Shown here piece after piece: positions 41,914 through 51,141 of a stretch of DNA of 64,000 nt. Both the position numbers and the translations under genes were made by a program. Source of the stretch: Streptomyces sp. NRRL S-340 (GTDB lineage: Bacteria; Actinomycetota; Actinomycetes; Streptomycetales; Streptomycetaceae); contig NZ_JOIY01000001.1 of NCBI RefSeq assembly GCF_000720185.1, forward strand, positions 62,001-126,000, given 5' to 3'. Numbering within the stretch: the stretch's first letter is position 1; each line of letters begins with the position of its first letter. A model generated the notes under the pieces. The model had not been told where the DNA came from and made no database searches. It saw only the letters and a program-made list of their open reading frames with translations.

Positions 41914-42339
41914 TCAGGAAAGAACGACGTTCGGCGGCGCGGTCGGCCAGGTCATCTTGATCTGACCGCCGTCCTCCCCGGTCGAGACCTCCACGTCGTC
42001 GACGAGGCCGCTGATGACCGCGAGACCCATCTCGTCCTCCTCGGCCTCGGCGTCGTCCCCCGGGGCGTCCCCGGGGTGGCGCGGAGCGTGCCGCGCCTCG
42101 TCGCCGACCTCGATGGAGAACTGTTTCTCCTCCTCGGTCAGCACGACCGTCACCGGCGCGGCGATCCCACCGCTCTGGTGCAGCCCGACGGCACGGGAGC
42201 AGGCCTCGCCCACGGCGAGCCGGACCTCGTCGAGGACGGCCTCGTCGACCCCGGCCCTGCGCGCCACCGCTGCCGCCACCAGACGGGCGGTCCTGACGTG
42301 CTCGGGCAGCGCGCTGAAGCGGAGTTCGACGGTGGCCAT
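41914..42339 (-). CDS. anti-sigma factor, RsbW-like ATPase, BldG partner
   Basis: HATPase-type protein of 141 residues. The N box is DEVRLAVGEACSRAV (about 38-52) and the G-box region is DEMGLAVISGLVDDV (about 102-116). An acidic loop (DDAEAEEDE) precedes it. In S. coelicolor the gene directly downstream of bldG encodes its cognate anti-sigma partner (SCO3548, from memory), and this gene occupies that place 106 bases after bldG. It should bind or phosphorylate BldG. It lacks a long C-terminal extension. Confidence 0.92.
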   Translation of the reverse strand: MATVELRFSALPEHVRTARLVAAAVARRAGVDEAVLDEVRLAVGEACSRAVGLHQSGGIAAPVTVVLTEEEKQFSIEVGDEARHAPRHPGDAPGDDAEAEEDEMGLAVISGLVDDVEVSTGEDGGQIKMTWPTAPPNVVLS

Positions 42340-42445
42340 GCGTCCCCCTAGGAGCTACGGGCGTGCTGTCAGGGGGCCGGGCCGCCGAGAGCCGGGCCCC
42401 CCGCATGAACTTCTTCCGCCCCGGACACCGGCCCGGGGCCGGCGG

Positions 42446-42787
42446 TCAGTCGGTGGCCGCCACCGCTTCGTCGACCGAGGTGTGGATGGGGAACACCTTG
42501 GTCAGACCGGTGATGCGGAAGATCTTGAGAATGCGCTCCTGGTTGCAGACCAGGCGCAGCGAGCCCTCATGGGCACGCACACGCTTCAGGCCGCCCACCA
42601 GCACGCCGAGACCGGTGGAGTCGAGGAAGTCCACGCCCTCCATGTCGACGACGAGGTGGAAATTCCCGTCGTTCACCAGCTCGACCAGCTGCTCGCGCAG
42701 CTTGGGCGCGGTATATACGTCGATTTCGCCACCGACCTCGACGACCGTACGATCGCCGACGGTACGGGTCGACAGGGACAGGTCCAC
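42446..42787 (-). CDS. bldG: anti-sigma factor antagonist BldG
   Basis: STAS-domain protein of 113 residues, the SpoIIAA-like master switch for aerial mycelium and antibiotic production in Streptomyces. [42 protein letters not shown] and the C-terminal [19 protein letters not shown] match BldG. Ser57 in DSTGLG is the phosphorylation site established for this protein. Neighbour order (helicase divergent, anti-sigma gene downstream) also matches the bldG locus. ATG 42787 is preceded by GGAGGATCC-type sequence. Confidence 0.97.
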   Translation of the reverse strand: MDLSLSTRTVGDRTVVEVGGEIDVYTAPKLREQLVELVNDGNFHLVVDMEGVDFLDSTGLGVLVGGLKRVRAHEGSLRLVCNQERILKIFRITGLTKVFPIHTSVDEAVAATD

Positions 42788-42869
42788 GGATCCTCCAGCA
42801 CCTTGCTATCGAGCGGTCGCCCCTCGGGCACCTCGGCTTGAAGCCCCCCGGGACGGTTCGCCAGCCGCG

Positions 42870-45356
42870 ATGGCATTCAATCACTTACCGGCAGGCGTGC
42901 ACGACGCCTTGGCTCCATTGTCCGTCACGCCGGTGACACACTCGGTGCCAATGGCCAAGAATCACCGATCCGATCGGACCCCGACGGACCACACAACCCG
43001 CCTGTCGCCGGGCGCGGTTCTGGACCGGCTCGCCTCCGGGCCGAGCCGGGCTGCGCGCATCACTCATACGGAGCACTTGCCCCCGCGGGCGGGTCGCCAT
43101 GCCGTCTGGCCCGACCGGATTCGGCCGGAGATCATCGCGGCCGTCCAGGCGTGCGGCATCGAGCACCCCTGGGCCCACCAGGCGCGCGCCGCCGAGCACG
43201 CCCTGGACGGCGAGTCCGTGGTGGTCGCCACGGGCACGGCGTCCGGCAAGTCGCTCGCGTATCTGGTCCCGGTGCTGTCGGCGCTGCTGGAGGGGTCGCA
43301 GGCTCCCAACGGCCGGGGTGCCACCGCCCTCTACCTCGCTCCCACCAAGGCCCTGGCCGCCGACCAGTGCCGCGCGGTGCGGGAACTTGCCCGGCCGCTC
43401 GGCACCGGGGTGCGCCCCGCCGTGTACGACGGCGACACGCCGGTGGAGGAACGCGAGTGGATCCGCCAGTACGGCAACTACGTCCTGACCAACCCGGACA
43501 TGCTGCACCGCGGGATCCTGCCCTCCCACCCGCGCTGGTCCTCCTTCCTGCGCGCCCTGAAGTACGTCGTCATCGACGAGTGCCACACCTACCGCGGCGT
43601 CTTCGGCTCCCACGTCGCCCAGGTCCTGCGCCGCCTGCGCCGGCTGTGCGCGCGCTACGGCGCCTCGCCCGTCTTCCTGCTGGCCTCGGCGACCGCGGCC
43701 GAGCCCTCGGTGGCCGCCCGCCGCCTCACCGGCCTGCCCGTGGTCGAGGTGGCCGACGACGCCTCCCCCCGAGGTGAACTGGTGTTCGCTCTCTGGGAGC
43801 CGCCGCTCACCGAACTGCACGGCGAGAAGGGCGCCCCGGTCCGCCGCACCGCCACCGCCGAGACCGCCGACCTGCTGACCGACCTGACCCTCCAGGGTGT
43901 GCGCTCGGTCGCCTTCGTACGCTCCCGGCGTGGCGCCGAGCTGATCTCGGTGATCGCCCAGGAACGGCTCGCGGAGATCGACCGGCCGCTGGCCCGGCGT
44001 GTCGCGGCCTACCGGGGCGGCTACCTCCCCGAGGAACGCCGCGCTCTGGAACAGGCCCTGCACTCGGGCGACCTGCTGGGGCTGGCCGCCACCACCGCCC
44101 TGGAACTCGGCGTGGACGTGTCCGGCCTGGACGCCGTGGTGATCGCCGGTTACCCGGGCACCCGTGCGTCCCTGTGGCAGCAGGCGGGCCGCGCGGGCCG
44201 CGCCGGGCAGGGCGCCCTCGCCGTGCTGGTCGCCCGCGACGACCCGCTGGACACCTTCCTCGTCCACCATCCGGAGGCGCTGTTCGACCAGCCGGTGGAA
44301 TCCACCGTCCTCGATCCGGACAACCCGTACGTCCTGGCACCGCACCTGTGCGCCGCCGCGGCCGAGCTTCCGCTCACGGAGGAGGACGTCGAACTGTTCG
44401 GCCCGTCGTGTCCGGAGCTGCTGCCGCAACTGGAGGCCGCGAAGCTGCTGCGCCGGCGGGCCACGGCCTGGCACTGGACGCGTCGGGAGCGTGCCGCGGA
44501 CCTGACCGACATCCGCGGTGAGGGCGGAAGGCCGGTGCAGATCGTCGAGGCCGGCACCGGACGGCTGCTCGGCACGGTCGACGAGGCCGCCGCGCACACG
44601 AGCGTGCACGAGGGCGCGGTCCACCTGCACCAGGGCCGTACGTATCTGGTGCGCTCGCTCGACCTGGACGACTCGGTCGCCCTGGTCGAGGAGGCGAACC
44701 CGCCGTACACCACGGTCGCCCGCGACACGACGGCGATCTCCGTCCTGGAGACGGACGTCGAGGTGCCCTGGGGCAGCGGCCGGCTCTGCTACGGCTCCGT
44801 CGAGGTCACCAACCAGGTGGTGTCCTTCCTGCGTCGCCGGGTCATCACGGGGGAAGTGCTCGGTGAGACGAAGCTCGACCTCCCTCCTCGTACGCTGCGC
44901 ACCCGCGCGGTGTGGTGGACGGTCACCGAGGACCAGCTCGACGAGGCCCGGATCAACCCGGAGATCCTCGGCGGCGCCCTGCACGCGGCCGAGCACGCGT
45001 CGATCGGCATGCTGCCGCTCTTCGCCACCTGCGACCGCTGGGACATCGGGGGTGTCTCCATCCCGCTGCACCCCGACACCCTCCTGCCGACCGTCTTCGT
45101 CTACGACGGCCACCCCGGCGGCGCGGGCTTCGCCGAACGTGCCTTCCACACCGCCCGTGACTGGCTCACCGCCACCCGCGAGGCCATCGCCTCCTGCGAG
45201 TGCGACGCCGGGTGCCCGTCCTGCATCCAGTCCCCCAAGTGCGGCAACGGCAACGACCCGCTCCACAAGAGAGGCGCCGTACGGCTGCTGACCGTGCTGC
45301 TGAAGGGCGCGCCCGGCAGGCCCGCCGAGCGGGAAGAGGCCGGCCCGCACCGGTGA
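42870..45356 (+). CDS. DEAD/DEAH-box helicase with DUF1998 (MrfA/Hrq1-like)
   Basis: Superfamily 2 helicase of 828 residues. Motif I is ATGTASGKSLAYLVP (about 130), motif II DECHTYRG (about 236), motif III SATAAEP, motif VI QQAGRAGRAGQG (about 435). The C-terminal DUF1998 region has four Cys (CECDAGCPSCIQSPKCGNG, near 780), a metal-binding signature of MrfA/Hrq1-type DNA repair helicases. ATG 42870 is used; the ribosome site is weak, and ATG 42951 is possible. It is divergent from bldG and convergent with the tad operon, an arrangement widely conserved in actinobacteria. Confidence 0.93.
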   Translation: MAFNHLPAGVHDALAPLSVTPVTHSVPMAKNHRSDRTPTDHTTRLSPGAVLDRLASGPSRAARITHTEHLPPRAGRHAVWPDRIRPEIIAAVQACGIEHPWAHQARAAEHALDGESVVVATGTASGKSLAYLVPVLSALLEGSQAPNGRGATALYLAPTKALAADQCRAVRELARPLGTGVRPAVYDGDTPVEEREWIRQYGNYVLTNPDMLHRGILPSHPRWSSFLRALKYVVIDECHTYRGVFGSHVAQVLRRLRRLCARYGASPVFLLASATAAEPSVAARRLTGLPVVEVADDASPRGELVFALWEPPLTELHGEKGAPVRRTATAETADLLTDLTLQGVRSVAFVRSRRGAELISVIAQERLAEIDRPLARRVAAYRGGYLPEERRALEQALHSGDLLGLAATTALELGVDVSGLDAVVIAGYPGTRASLWQQAGRAGRAGQGALAVLVARDDPLDTFLVHHPEALFDQPVESTVLDPDNPYVLAPHLCAAAAELPLTEEDVELFGPSCPELLPQLEAAKLLRRRATAWHWTRRERAADLTDIRGEGGRPVQIVEAGTGRLLGTVDEAAAHTSVHEGAVHLHQGRTYLVRSLDLDDSVALVEEANPPYTTVARDTTAISVLETDVEVPWGSGRLCYGSVEVTNQVVSFLRRRVITGEVLGETKLDLPPRTLRTRAVWWTVTEDQLDEARINPEILGGALHAAEHASIGMLPLFATCDRWDIGGVSIPLHPDTLLPTVFVYDGHPGGAGFAERAFHTARDWLTATREAIASCECDAGCPSCIQSPKCGNGNDPLHKRGAVRLLTVLLKGAPGRPAEREEAGPHR

Positions 45357-45725
45357 GCGGCCGCCGGAGCCGGTGTCCACGGGCCCCGGTGGACCCGCCC
45401 TGGCCCGGGCCCGGGCCGCGAACGGCCCGCCTCCCGCGGCGGCCGTGACGTCCGAGACGGCACCGGTGACGACGCACCGCACGAGACGGGCGTGCTGGGC
45501 CCGGGCCACCCGGTCCGCGCGGGCGCAGGCCGCGGCACCGCCCTGTGCCCAGTGGCCCGCGGCGGCCAGCGCCGCGAGGTCGGCCGCCCCGGCCGCACGG
45601 TGCCGGACGACCACGGCCTGCCCCAGCGCGAGTCCGACCCCGAACACCACACACAGCAGGGCGACGGCCCCGACGCTCCAGACGGTGGCGGAACCGCGGT
45701 CGCACCCGGAGAAGCGGCGCTTCAC
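45357..45725 (-). CDS. TadE-like protein of the helicase/secretion neighbourhood (3' end unclear)
   Basis: Small pseudopilin-like protein: MKRRFSGCDRGSATVWSVGAVALLCVVFGVGLALGQAVVVRHRAAG, one membrane helix (about 14-36), then AADLAALAAAGHWAQG and a Cys/Arg/Ala-rich end. The start overlaps the previous stop (ATGA). No stop occurs where family members end (about residue 120-130); the frame stays open to 42885, antisense to the helicase. The boundary given is the helicase stop, not a real stop codon. A lost stop, a frameshift or a genuine overlap are all possible. Confidence 0.6.
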
Positions 45726-46162
45726 TGCACCACCTCCTCCCTCGGCGCCGTCCCCGGCCCCGCCGCCGCAAGCCCGGGTTCGGGCCCAGGCCCCGGCCCC
45801 GCCGTCTCCTCCGCCTCGGCCACGGCCTCCTCGCGCAGGGTGAAGGGCAGCAGGCCCAGCCCCGGTGGCGCGGCGGTGACGACCACATGGACCCGTTCCC
45901 CTTGCCGGGACACGGTGACCTCCGCTCCGTGCGGTGCCGTCTCACGCACCGCCCGGACGACCGCGCCCTCCGGGTCCTGACGGGCGGCCGCCCGGGCACC
46001 CGCCCGGGCGGCGTCCACGCACTGGATCTGGGCGACCATGACGAGCAGCCCCCACACCAGCGCGGTCACCACCAGCACCAGCACGGGCAGGACCATGGCG
46101 GCCTCCGCCGTCACGAACCCCTGGTCGCCGCCGCGTCCGGCGCGCCGCTCACATCCGCGCAC
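45722..46162 (-). CDS. TadE family pilus assembly protein
   Basis: The protein has 146 residues: a short basic N-terminus, then GFVTAEAAMVLPVLVLVVTALVWGLLVMV, the TadE/TadG processing-like site and membrane helix with the conserved Glu. The mature part (CVDAARAGARAAARQDPEGAVVRAV) is typical for TadE. The acidic Pro/Gly C-terminus is low complexity. It should be a minor pseudopilin of the Flp-type system. The 5' end overlaps the pilin-like gene by 14 bases and the 3' end overlaps the next start by 4. Confidence 0.88.
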   Translation of the reverse strand: MRGCERRAGRGGDQGFVTAEAAMVLPVLVLVVTALVWGLLVMVAQIQCVDAARAGARAAARQDPEGAVVRAVRETAPHGAEVTVSRQGERVHVVVTAAPPGLGLLPFTLREEAVAEAEETAGPGPGPEPGLAAAGPGTAPREEVVQ

Positions 46163-46349
46163 TGAGGGCTCGTTTCACGATGTTCTGCAGTTCCGTCTTG
46201 ACCTGCCCGCTCGTCACCACCTCGTAGAGCAGCACGGCGAACGCCACCGCCGCGATGATGCCCATGGCGTACTCGGAAGTGACCATTCCGGCGTCCTTGC
46301 GCATGCGGTCCGCCAGGGCACGCAGCCGTGCCCGCACCTTCGTGTTCAT
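46149..46349 (-). CDS. Flp-type pilin-like protein (DUF4244)
   Basis: A 66-residue protein with leader MNTKVRARLRALADRMRKDAG followed by MVTSEYAMGIIAAVAFAVLLYEVVTSGQV, where the Glu-Tyr after a G-M-V/T-S site is the Flp pilin signature; DUF4244 proteins sit in this place in actinobacterial tad loci. It is probably the major pilin, cleaved by a prepilin peptidase encoded elsewhere. ATG 46349 has GGGGG five to six bases upstream. Confidence 0.88.
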   Translation of the reverse strand: MNTKVRARLRALADRMRKDAGMVTSEYAMGIIAAVAFAVLLYEVVTSGQVKTELQNIVKRALSARM

Positions 46350-46523
46350 CTCAACCCCCGTGAGGTCTCGTTCCGTTGTCAGTCGTCGTCCGATGTCGTC
46401 GCGCCGGCCGCCCGAGGTCGTGCCGTCGGTCGGCCGAAGCCCGTCTCGCTGGTCGACCGGTGACGTTCCGTCGGTCGGCCAGTCGCTCGTCGCCCGTCCG
46501 TGACGCGCGCGCTCCACGTGCCG

Positions 46524-47423
46524 TCAGCCACCACCGCCTCTCCACACCCCGCCCGCCAGACCGATCACCACGGGCAGCACCCCGACCGCGACGAAGGCGG
46601 GCAGGAAGCACAGCCCCACCGGTGCGGTGACGAGCACCGCAGCCCGTCGCGCCCGTGCGGTGGCCGCGCGCCCGCGGTCGGCGCGGACGTCGGCGGCCAG
46701 CCGGGCGGCCGGCCCGGCGGCGGGAAGCCCGGTCTCACCCGCCCGCTCCAGCAACCGAGCCAGGGCCTGAGCGCCCGGGGCCGAGGCCAGACCGCGCCAG
46801 GCGTCGGCAGGCGCGCCGCCCAGCCGTACCTCCGCCGCTCCCCGGGCCAGCACTTCCCCGACCGGCCCGCCCAGGGCCTCCCCCACCGCCTGGGCCGCGA
46901 TCACCGGGTCCGCGCCGGCCGCCAGGCAGGCGGCCAGCAGATCGGCGGCGAGCGGCAGTTGCCGGGCGGCTTCGACCGCGTCACGCTCGGTCCCGGACCG
47001 CTTCACCGCCCGCTCCCGCCACCGCGACAGCCCGGCCGCGCAGACCAGTCCGGCCGCGGCGCCCGCGAACCCGCCGAGCAGCACCCACCCGGCGCCCGCG
47101 ATCCCCACCGCGGGAAGCCAACGCCGTACGGCATCCGGAACCGGCACCCGTGCCCGCTCCCGCGACCGCGCCGACGCCCGGCCCGGCGCCCGCATGTGCC
47201 CTTGCCCCTGTGCCTGCGGCCGGGCCTGCATCCGCGCCCGCGAGGGGAGATGCCGGACACCGGCGGTCTCCGCGCCGGGCACGGCCTCCCTCGCCAGCAG
47301 GGCGGCCGTACGCCGCCGTAGACGCCGCTCCCTGCGCACCGCCCGCAGCCTCCGCGCCGCCAGCGCGAGGAGTACGGTCACTGCCAGGAGCATCCCCAGC
47401 CTGTGGACGACGTCCGCGCTCAT
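46524..47423 (-). CDS. type II secretion system F family protein (TadC-like)
   Basis: The protein has 299 residues. One N-terminal membrane helix (about 8-22), a basic Gln/Arg-rich loop, further helices near 105-125, and a T2SSF domain (ADLLAACLAAGADPVIAAQAVGEALG, LARLLERAGETGLP) are visible, ending in two C-terminal helices (VLVTAPVGLCFLPAFVAVGVLPVVIGL). It forms the inner-membrane platform with TadB. ATG 47423 overlaps the tadB stop (ATGA). The 174-base gap before the pilin gene holds GTCGGTCGGC repeats. Confidence 0.9.
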   Translation of the reverse strand: MSADVVHRLGMLLAVTVLLALAARRLRAVRRERRLRRRTAALLAREAVPGAETAGVRHLPSRARMQARPQAQGQGHMRAPGRASARSRERARVPVPDAVRRWLPAVGIAGAGWVLLGGFAGAAAGLVCAAGLSRWRERAVKRSGTERDAVEAARQLPLAADLLAACLAAGADPVIAAQAVGEALGGPVGEVLARGAAEVRLGGAPADAWRGLASAPGAQALARLLERAGETGLPAAGPAARLAADVRADRGRAATARARRAAVLVTAPVGLCFLPAFVAVGVLPVVIGLAGGVWRGGGG

Positions 47424-48322
47424 GCCGCCTCCGCCCGTCGCACGATCCCCAGGGCCCACCACAGCCCCACGCCTTCCAGCGCACCGCCCACGGCCAGGCA
47501 GCCCAGGCCCGCTCCGGTGTGCAGCAGCACGTGCAGCGGGTCGGCGCCCATGGCCGTGCCGAGCAGGAGTCCGAGGGCGGGCAGCGCGGCGAGCATCAAC
47601 GCCGTGGCCCGCGCGCCCGCCAACTGGGCCCGCAGGTCGGCGCGCTGGTCCCGGTCCGCGCGCAGTGCTCCTTCCAGCCGGTCGAGCCCGGCAGCGAGGC
47701 CCGCGCCCTGGTCCACCGCCACCCGCCAGCAGGCGGCGAGCCCCCGCAGGCCCTCGGCTCCCGGTTCCCGGGCCGCGGCGGCGAGCGCGCCCGGAACGTC
47801 CCCGCCGAACCGCGCCGCCGCCAGCACGGCCGCCTGGGCGTCCCCGAAGCCACCCGAGTCACGCGCGGCACACAGCAGCGCCTGGCCCGGCTGCCGCCCG
47901 GCGCGCACCTCACCGGCGAGCGCACCGCACAGGGCGATCACCGCGTCCACCCGCCCCTCCCGGGCCCGGCGCGCGGCCCGGGCCAGCCTGGTCCGGCGCA
48001 GGACCGGCACCCCGGCCGCCCCCGCGACGACCGGCAGCACCGAAGTGCCCAGCACCGCCAGCAGCAGCCCGGCGGCCAGCGCCCACCACTCGACCGGCAC
48101 CCGCGCGCGCAACCGGGCCAGTTCACCGAGGACCCGCGCCCCCGTCGGAGGGCCGGTGTCCACCGCGCCGCCGCCCGCGAGGAGCAGGCGTGCCCGGCGC
48201 GCGCCGGAGTGCCACCCGCCCCGCAGCCGGGCGGCAGCGAGTGCGCACGCCAGGGTCGCCGCGGCGGCCACCGGCCGGGTGAACGCCGCCGGCCCGAGAG
48301 CCCATTCGTCCATCCCGTTCAC
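47420..48322 (-). CDS. type II secretion system F family protein (TadB-like)
   Basis: The protein has 300 residues with T2SSF features: a membrane pair (about 70-100), VIALCGALAGEVRAGRQPGQALLCAARDSGGFG, DRLEGALRADRDQRADLRAQLAGARATALML and C-terminal helices (LMLAALPALGLLLG, LGCLAVGGALEGVGLWW). GTG 48322 was chosen since GTGA overlaps the tadA stop and GAGGA lies just upstream; ATG 48313 is the alternative. It works as the platform partner of TadC. Confidence 0.9.
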   Translation of the reverse strand: MNGMDEWALGPAAFTRPVAAAATLACALAAARLRGGWHSGARRARLLLAGGGAVDTGPPTGARVLGELARLRARVPVEWWALAAGLLLAVLGTSVLPVVAGAAGVPVLRRTRLARAARRAREGRVDAVIALCGALAGEVRAGRQPGQALLCAARDSGGFGDAQAAVLAAARFGGDVPGALAAAAREPGAEGLRGLAACWRVAVDQGAGLAAGLDRLEGALRADRDQRADLRAQLAGARATALMLAALPALGLLLGTAMGADPLHVLLHTGAGLGCLAVGGALEGVGLWWALGIVRRAEAA

Positions 48323-49584
48323 CGCGTCCTCGCCCCGCTTTCCGTGTCCGCCGGGCGAAGCAGCTCCCGCAGCCGCTCCCACCCCCGTTCCTCCACGAAC
48401 GCCTGCGCACCCCAGCGCAGCGCCGGGACCGTGCGCACCCACCCGCTCGCGTCCCGCTCCAGCACCCGCACCTCGGCGATGCGCCGCCGCCCCGCGCGGT
48501 CGCGGACCAGGTGCACCACCACCGACAGCGCGGCGGCCAACTGGCTGTGCAGCGCCGCCCGGTCCAGTCCCGCGGTGGTGCCCAGGGCCTCCAGCCGGGC
48601 GGGCACGTCCGCCGCCGCGTTGGCGTGCACCGTGCCGCACCCGCCTTCGTGACCCGTGTTCAGCGCGGCGAGCAGGTGGACCACCTCGGCGCCGCGGACC
48701 TCGCCCACCACCAGCCGGTCCGGCCGCATCCGCAGCGCCTGCCGTACCAGGTCCTCGAGGGTGACCAGGCCCGCTCCCTCCTGGTTGGCGGGCCGGGTCT
48801 CCAGACGGACGACATGCGGATGGTCGGGGCGCAGCTCCGCCGAGTCCTCGGCGAGCACGATGCGCTCGCCCGGTCCGACGAGCCCCAGCAGAGCACTGAG
48901 CAGCGTGGTCTTCCCGCTGCCGGTGCCGCCGCTGACGAGGAAGGACAGCCGCGCCTGGACGAGCGCCCGCAGCACATGCTCTCCACCCGGCGGAACCGTG
49001 CCCGCGGCGACGAGTTCGCCGAGTGTGAACGCGCGCGGCCGTACGACGCGCAGGGACAGGCACGTACAGCCGACGGCGACCGGTGGCAGTACCGCGTGCA
49101 GCCGGGTGCCGTCGGGCAGGCGGGCGTCGGCCCAGGGCCGGGCGTCGTCCAGGCGCCGTCCGGCCACCGCGGCCAGACGCTGCGCGAGACGCCGCACGGC
49201 CGCCGCGTCGGCGAAGGTGACAGCGGCCCGCTCCAGTCCGCCTCCGCGGTCGACCCAGACCTGGTCGGGGGCCGACACGAGGACGTCGGTCACCGAGGGG
49301 TCGGAGAGCAGCGGCTCCAGCGGACCGCTGCCGATCAGCTCGGAGCGCAGCCGCTCGGCCGCTCCGAGCACCTCCGCGTCACCGAGCACCCGGCCCTGCT
49401 CCCGCAGCGCCTGCGCCACGCGCGCGGGTGTCGGCTCGGCGCCGCTCTCCGCCAGCCACTGGCGGACGCCGTCGAGCAGCTGCGCCGGCACGACCGGCCG
49501 GCCGGGGGCGCCCTGCACGCGCGGTCCGCCCGCCGTGGTCGCCCGCTCGGCCGCCGGCCACCGCTGGTCGGTCCGCGTCCTCAT
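48319..49584 (-). CDS. tadA: CpaF/TadA-type secretion ATPase
   Basis: Hexameric motor ATPase for the Flp-type pilus, 421 residues. The N-terminal domain has LIGSGPLEPLLSDPSVTDVLVSAPDQVWVDRGGGLE; the core has Walker A SGGTGSGKTTLLSAL (about 216), Asp box VLAEDSAELR, Walker B-like MRPDRLVVGEVRG and the His box TGHEGGCGTVHANAA. ATG 49584 overlaps the ssd stop (ATGA), so the two are translationally coupled. Confidence 0.95.
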   Translation of the reverse strand: MRTRTDQRWPAAERATTAGGPRVQGAPGRPVVPAQLLDGVRQWLAESGAEPTPARVAQALREQGRVLGDAEVLGAAERLRSELIGSGPLEPLLSDPSVTDVLVSAPDQVWVDRGGGLERAAVTFADAAAVRRLAQRLAAVAGRRLDDARPWADARLPDGTRLHAVLPPVAVGCTCLSLRVVRPRAFTLGELVAAGTVPPGGEHVLRALVQARLSFLVSGGTGSGKTTLLSALLGLVGPGERIVLAEDSAELRPDHPHVVRLETRPANQEGAGLVTLEDLVRQALRMRPDRLVVGEVRGAEVVHLLAALNTGHEGGCGTVHANAAADVPARLEALGTTAGLDRAALHSQLAAALSVVVHLVRDRAGRRRIAEVRVLERDASGWVRTVPALRWGAQAFVEERGWERLRELLRPADTESGARTR

Positions 49585-50684
49585 GCGGCACCCGCCTCGA
49601 TCAGCGCCCGCTCCCAGAAGGCCGTGCAGAAACGGGCCAGGGGCCCGCGGGCCGCGGCGCCGGGCGGTGTCCTGCCCTCGCCGGGGCGCCGCAGCGCGGA
49701 CTCCACGGGCACCTCTCCCACCAGCGGCAGTCCGAGCAGCCGGGCCACCTCGCGGTCGTCGAGGCCGGGCGCGTACGGTCCGCGTACCGCCACCCGCAGG
49801 TCGCGCAGGACCATGCCGGCCGCGGAGGCGACCCGTGCCGCGGCTGCCACGGCGCGCAGTTCGGCGGGGACCACGAGCAGCCCGATGTCGATCTGCGCCA
49901 GCGCCTCGGCCGCTCCTTCGTCGACCCGGCGGGGCAGGTCGACCACCACGGCCCCGCCACCGCGCCGGGCGGCGGCGAGCACCGCGCGGACGGCCTGCGG
50001 CGGGACGGCGACGCAGTCGCCGCGGTCCCAGCTGAGCACGCGCAGCGCGTGCAGTTCGGGCAGTGACTCCTCCAGCGCGCCGCCGCCCACCCTCCCGCGC
50101 GAGGTGGCGAAGGCCGGCCAGCGCAGTCCCTCGGCCGCCTCCCCTCCGAGCAGCACGTCGAGTCCGCCGCCCAGCGGGTCGGCGTCCACGAGCAGGGTGC
50201 GCAGGCCCTCCCGAGCGGAGGTCACGGCGAGCGCGCAGGCCAGCGTGGACGCTCCCGCGCCGCCGCGGCCGCCGATGACGCCCACGGTGAGCGCGGGCCG
50301 CCCGACGCCTTCGGCGACATCGGCGATCCGGTCGACCAGCCACTGCTCCCCGTCGGGCAGCACGAGCACGTGGTCGGCGCCGATCTCGACGGCGCGCCGC
50401 CAGACCCCGGAGTCGTCCTGGTCGCGGCCGACGAGGACGACGCCCCGTCGGCGCAGTGCTCCGCGCACCCGCTGCGCGGCGTCGTCGCCGACCAGCACCA
50501 GCGGTGCCGCCTCCCAGCTGCCCCGCCGCTCGGGCACGCCGTGGTGCACCTCCGGTGTGGCGCCCGCCGCCGCGCACAGCCGCAGCAGGTCGTCCAGGAG
50601 ATCGACGTCCTCGGTGACGATCAGTGGCCCGCCCTGCCGTCCCGCGGTGCCGGACGGCGGATCATGGGTGACAGTTCCGGCCAT
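49581..50684 (-). CDS. ssd: septum site-determining (Ssd)/CpaE-like MinD-fold protein
   Basis: The protein has 367 residues. An N-terminal receiver-like region (about 20-120) precedes a MinD/ParA domain. The P-loop is GGRGGAGASTLACALA (about 138), where both Lys residues of the deviant Walker motif are replaced; LLVDADPLGGGLDVLLG and VVVDLPRRVD follow. Such loss is typical of actinobacterial Ssd proteins, which localise the Tad machinery and, in mycobacteria, affect septation. ATG 50684 has GGGGGA eight bases upstream. It is the first gene of the tad operon. Confidence 0.9.
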   Translation of the reverse strand: MAGTVTHDPPSGTAGRQGGPLIVTEDVDLLDDLLRLCAAAGATPEVHHGVPERRGSWEAAPLVLVGDDAAQRVRGALRRRGVVLVGRDQDDSGVWRRAVEIGADHVLVLPDGEQWLVDRIADVAEGVGRPALTVGVIGGRGGAGASTLACALAVTSAREGLRTLLVDADPLGGGLDVLLGGEAAEGLRWPAFATSRGRVGGGALEESLPELHALRVLSWDRGDCVAVPPQAVRAVLAAARRGGGAVVVDLPRRVDEGAAEALAQIDIGLLVVPAELRAVAAAARVASAAGMVLRDLRVAVRGPYAPGLDDREVARLLGLPLVGEVPVESALRRPGEGRTPPGAAARGPLARFCTAFWERALIEAGAA

Positions 50685-50785
50685 GGGCCGTTCCCCCTTC
50701 GCTGCATCTTCCGCGCGGCCCCCGCGGGCCCGCGAATCCCGTACATGTGGAGAACCGACGAGCGGCCCCATATGGGCGGCCGATA

Positions 50786-50824
50786 GGAACCGGCCATACG
50801 CGCCCGACAAACGGAACCGGCCAT
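50786..50824. repeat. direct repeat GGAACCGGCCAT, period 27
   Basis: The 12-mer is at 50786-50797 and 50813-50824; a shorter form (TTCCGGCCATGG) overlaps the ssd start. It is about 100 bases upstream of the tad operon and may be a regulator site. Confidence 0.55.
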
Positions 50825-51106
50825 GAACTCCGCCGCCAGCGGTGCGCGCAGGAATCACGGTGCAGCGAACCGGAAAATGATGTGGATCTTGGTCGAAATC
50901 TGTGGACAACTCGGCCGTTGTGAAAATGGCCGTCACCCAAACCGGTGACCCCTGTACTGGATCCCGTGCGACTTCCGCAGCGCAGCGCTACAACTACACA
51001 CAGTCACGAATCGAGGGGCGCGTCGGACCGCCGGGAGGAGCCGGTGTCCTGGGCGCGGCAGCCGCCACAAGGGGCGCAGAGGGAGGGAAAACCCATCCGG
51101 ACATGC

Positions 51107-51141
51107 GACGACCCCCGCCGGGGGGGAGAGCGGGGGTCGTC
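51107..51141. terminator. 12-bp hairpin in the tad/HAD spacer
   Basis: GACGACCCCCGC (51107-51118) pairs perfectly with GCGGGGGTCGTC (51130-51141). It sits in the leader of the HAD gene, so it may act as an attenuator-like structure or end an unseen transcript. Confidence 0.6.
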
